Under the pieces are notes generated by a model. That model was given only the letters and a program-made list of their open reading frames with translations. It had not been told where the DNA came from and searched no databases. A DNA stretch of 5,548 bases from Elusimicrobiota bacterium (GTDB lineage: Bacteria; Elusimicrobiota; Elusimicrobia; Elusimicrobiales; UBA9959), in contig JAKLEK010000108.1 of the NCBI GenBank assembly GCA_022703115.1, positions 1-5,548 of the forward strand, given 5' to 3'. Shown here one piece after another: positions 4,487 to 5,548 of this stretch; positions within the stretch are counted from its first letter, which is position 1, and the number at the start of each line of letters is the position of its first letter. The position numbers were made by a program, and so were the translations under genes.

Positions 4487-5548
4487 ATGACCATATTTAA
4501 GACCCGTAAGCTGTTGCTAGCCGCCTGCCTGACGCTGCTGCCGCGGGCCGGTTCGCCGGCCGGAGCCGTCAGATCCCCGGTAGATTACGTTAACACGGTG
4601 ATAGGGACCCCTTTCGCCGGCTTCAAAAAGAACCTGGACGGCGGCGGCACCATGCCCTGCGTGGGCACGCCGCACGCTATGACCAACTTCGTGGCTCAGA
4701 CCGGCGAAAACAAGCTGGGCCGCATGATGTACGTTTACGAGGACAACGCCATAATGGGCTTCATGGCCAGCCACCAGCCCACGGTCTGGATGGGCGACTA
4801 CGGCTACGTATCCGTAATGCCCCAGATCGGCGGCCTCAAGGTCCTGCCCGAGGACAGAAAACTTAAATTTTCTCATAAGGACGAAACGGCCAGACCGCAT
4901 TATTATTCGGTCTGGATGGACTCCCCCGAAGGAGGGCGCATAAGGGGGGAGATCGCGGCGGCCAGCCGCGCCGGCATGTTCCGCTTCACGTATCCGGAAT
5001 CCGAAGAAGCCCGCCTCATAATCCAGGGCATCGACCTGAACCCGGACATGACCTGCTGGGGGAACAACTTCGACCGCCGCACCAGGGAGCTCAAAGGCTA
5101 CGTCAAAGTAGACCCCGCTAACAACGAGATAACCGGCTATAATCCCGACCGAATGTCGTACGACATAGGCCCGGACGTACCGTCCTTCAAAGGCTACTTC
5201 GTGATACAGTTCGACAAGAAGTTCTCCTCGTTCGGCACCTGGGACCGAGGCACGGTCTGGAAAGAGTCCGCCGAAAGGTACGGCACGCGCATGGGCGCCT
5301 ACGTGGGGTTCAGGACCAAAAAGGACGAGCAGGTCCGGGTCAGGATAGGCGCCTCCTTCATCTCCGTGGAGCAGGCCAGGGAGAACTTGCGGCGCGAGGT
5401 CCCGGACTGGGATTTCGACGCCCTGGTCCGGCGCACCCGCGCGGCCTGGGACAAGGGCCTGTCGCGGCTGACCGTGAACGGCGCCACCGAGGACCAGAAA
5501 TCCGTATTCTACACCGCGATGTTCCACACCATGCTCTTCCCCCGGGAA
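4487..5548 (+). CDS. GH92-family alpha-mannosidase, N-terminal half (cut by window edge)
   Basis: The 354 visible codons run in frame off the right edge; family members are usually about 700-800 residues, so roughly half is present. Residues 1-27 form a signal peptide (KTRK, a Leu/Ala core, then PRAGSPAGA), so the enzyme is exported. Recognisable GH92 signatures follow: VDYVNTVIGT (32-41), GGTMPCVGTPHAM (53-65), SHQPTVWMGDYG (95-106), FSHKDETARPHYYSV (128-142), GASFISVEQARENL (288-301) and FYTAMFHTMLFPR (341-353). Residues 30 to about 290 make up the N-terminal beta-sandwich, and the start of the catalytic (alpha/alpha)6 domain follows. Known GH92 enzymes are calcium-dependent, inverting exo-alpha-mannosidases acting on N-glycans or mannans. 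The catalytic acid and base lie beyond the window, so activity and linkage specificity cannot be judged. It is divergent from the cysteine-rich gene; no glycan transport genes are visible. Confidence 0.93.
   Translation, partial: MTIFKTRKLLLAACLTLLPRAGSPAGAVRSPVDYVNTVIGTPFAGFKKNLDGGGTMPCVGTPHAMTNFVAQTGENKLGRMMYVYEDNAIMGFMASHQPTVWMGDYGYVSVMPQIGGLKVLPEDRKLKFSHKDETARPHYYSVWMDSPEGGRIRGEIAAASRAGMFRFTYPESEEARLIIQGIDLNPDMTCWGNNFDRRTRELKGYVKVDPANNEITGYNPDRMSYDIGPDVPSFKGYFVIQFDKKFSSFGTWDRGTVWKESAERYGTRMGAYVGFRTKKDEQVRVRIGASFISVEQARENLRREVPDWDFDALVRRTRAAWDKGLSRLTVNGATEDQKSVFYTAMFHTMLFPRE

Noticed and set aside
4487..4528. Lipobox LAAC at residues 11-14 of the GH92 protein
   Set aside because: Only five hydrophobic residues separate the last Lys from the Cys, and the hydrophobic core continues after it. 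A signal peptidase I site near Ala27 is more likely, though lipidation is not excluded.
4517..5527. Long minus-strand open frame of 336 codons opposite the GH92 gene
   Set aside because: The plus strand encodes clear GH92 motifs throughout with a good ribosome site. The antisense product has no recognisable motif.

Overview
The window looks like chromosomal DNA from a GC-rich, Gram-negative-type bacterium. It encodes a lipoprotein with a lipobox, several Sec-exported proteins, and a periplasmic-type thiol-disulfide protein resembling parts of DsbD. Despite the high GC, codon use is marked by frequent ATA (Ile) and AGG/AGA (Arg). Nothing in the sequence fixes the taxon. An Elusimicrobiota-like or similar environmental lineage is a guess only. 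No phage genes, insertion sequences, CRISPR arrays or plasmid functions are visible.

Layout from left to right. Positions 1-543 (minus) hold the first 181 codons of a RecB-family PD-(D/E)XK nuclease, which runs off the left edge. Its start overlaps by 20 bases the end of a TPR-like lipoprotein gene (524-1330, minus). A tRNA-Arg(UCU) gene lies just upstream on the same strand (1394-1465), behind a TATAAT box. Positions 1565-3193 (minus) encode an exported protein with an N-terminal domain resembling the DsbD N-terminal domain, a thioredoxin domain with a CPYC active site, and a long TPR-like C-terminus. A perfect TATAAT precedes it. A strong intrinsic terminator (3271-3308) separates it from the gene at 3326-4126 (minus). 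That gene encodes an exported, very cysteine-rich protein built from repeated C-x8-C modules and containing an internal duplication. A 360-base non-coding region then separates this gene from a divergent plus-strand gene (4487 to the right edge), the N-terminal half of an exported GH92-family alpha-mannosidase.

How the parts may relate: the nuclease and lipoprotein genes are translationally coupled and may share a transcript that starts at the tRNA promoter. The DsbD-like/thioredoxin/TPR protein and the 22-cysteine protein sit next to each other and are both predicted to be exported. A redox enzyme-client relationship is therefore a reasonable hypothesis, but the terminator between them means they are not a simple operon. 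The GH92 enzyme would act outside the cytoplasm on alpha-mannosides and has no clear functional link to its neighbours here.

The most novel-looking item is the cysteine-rich C-x8-C repeat protein. I do not recognise it as a named family.
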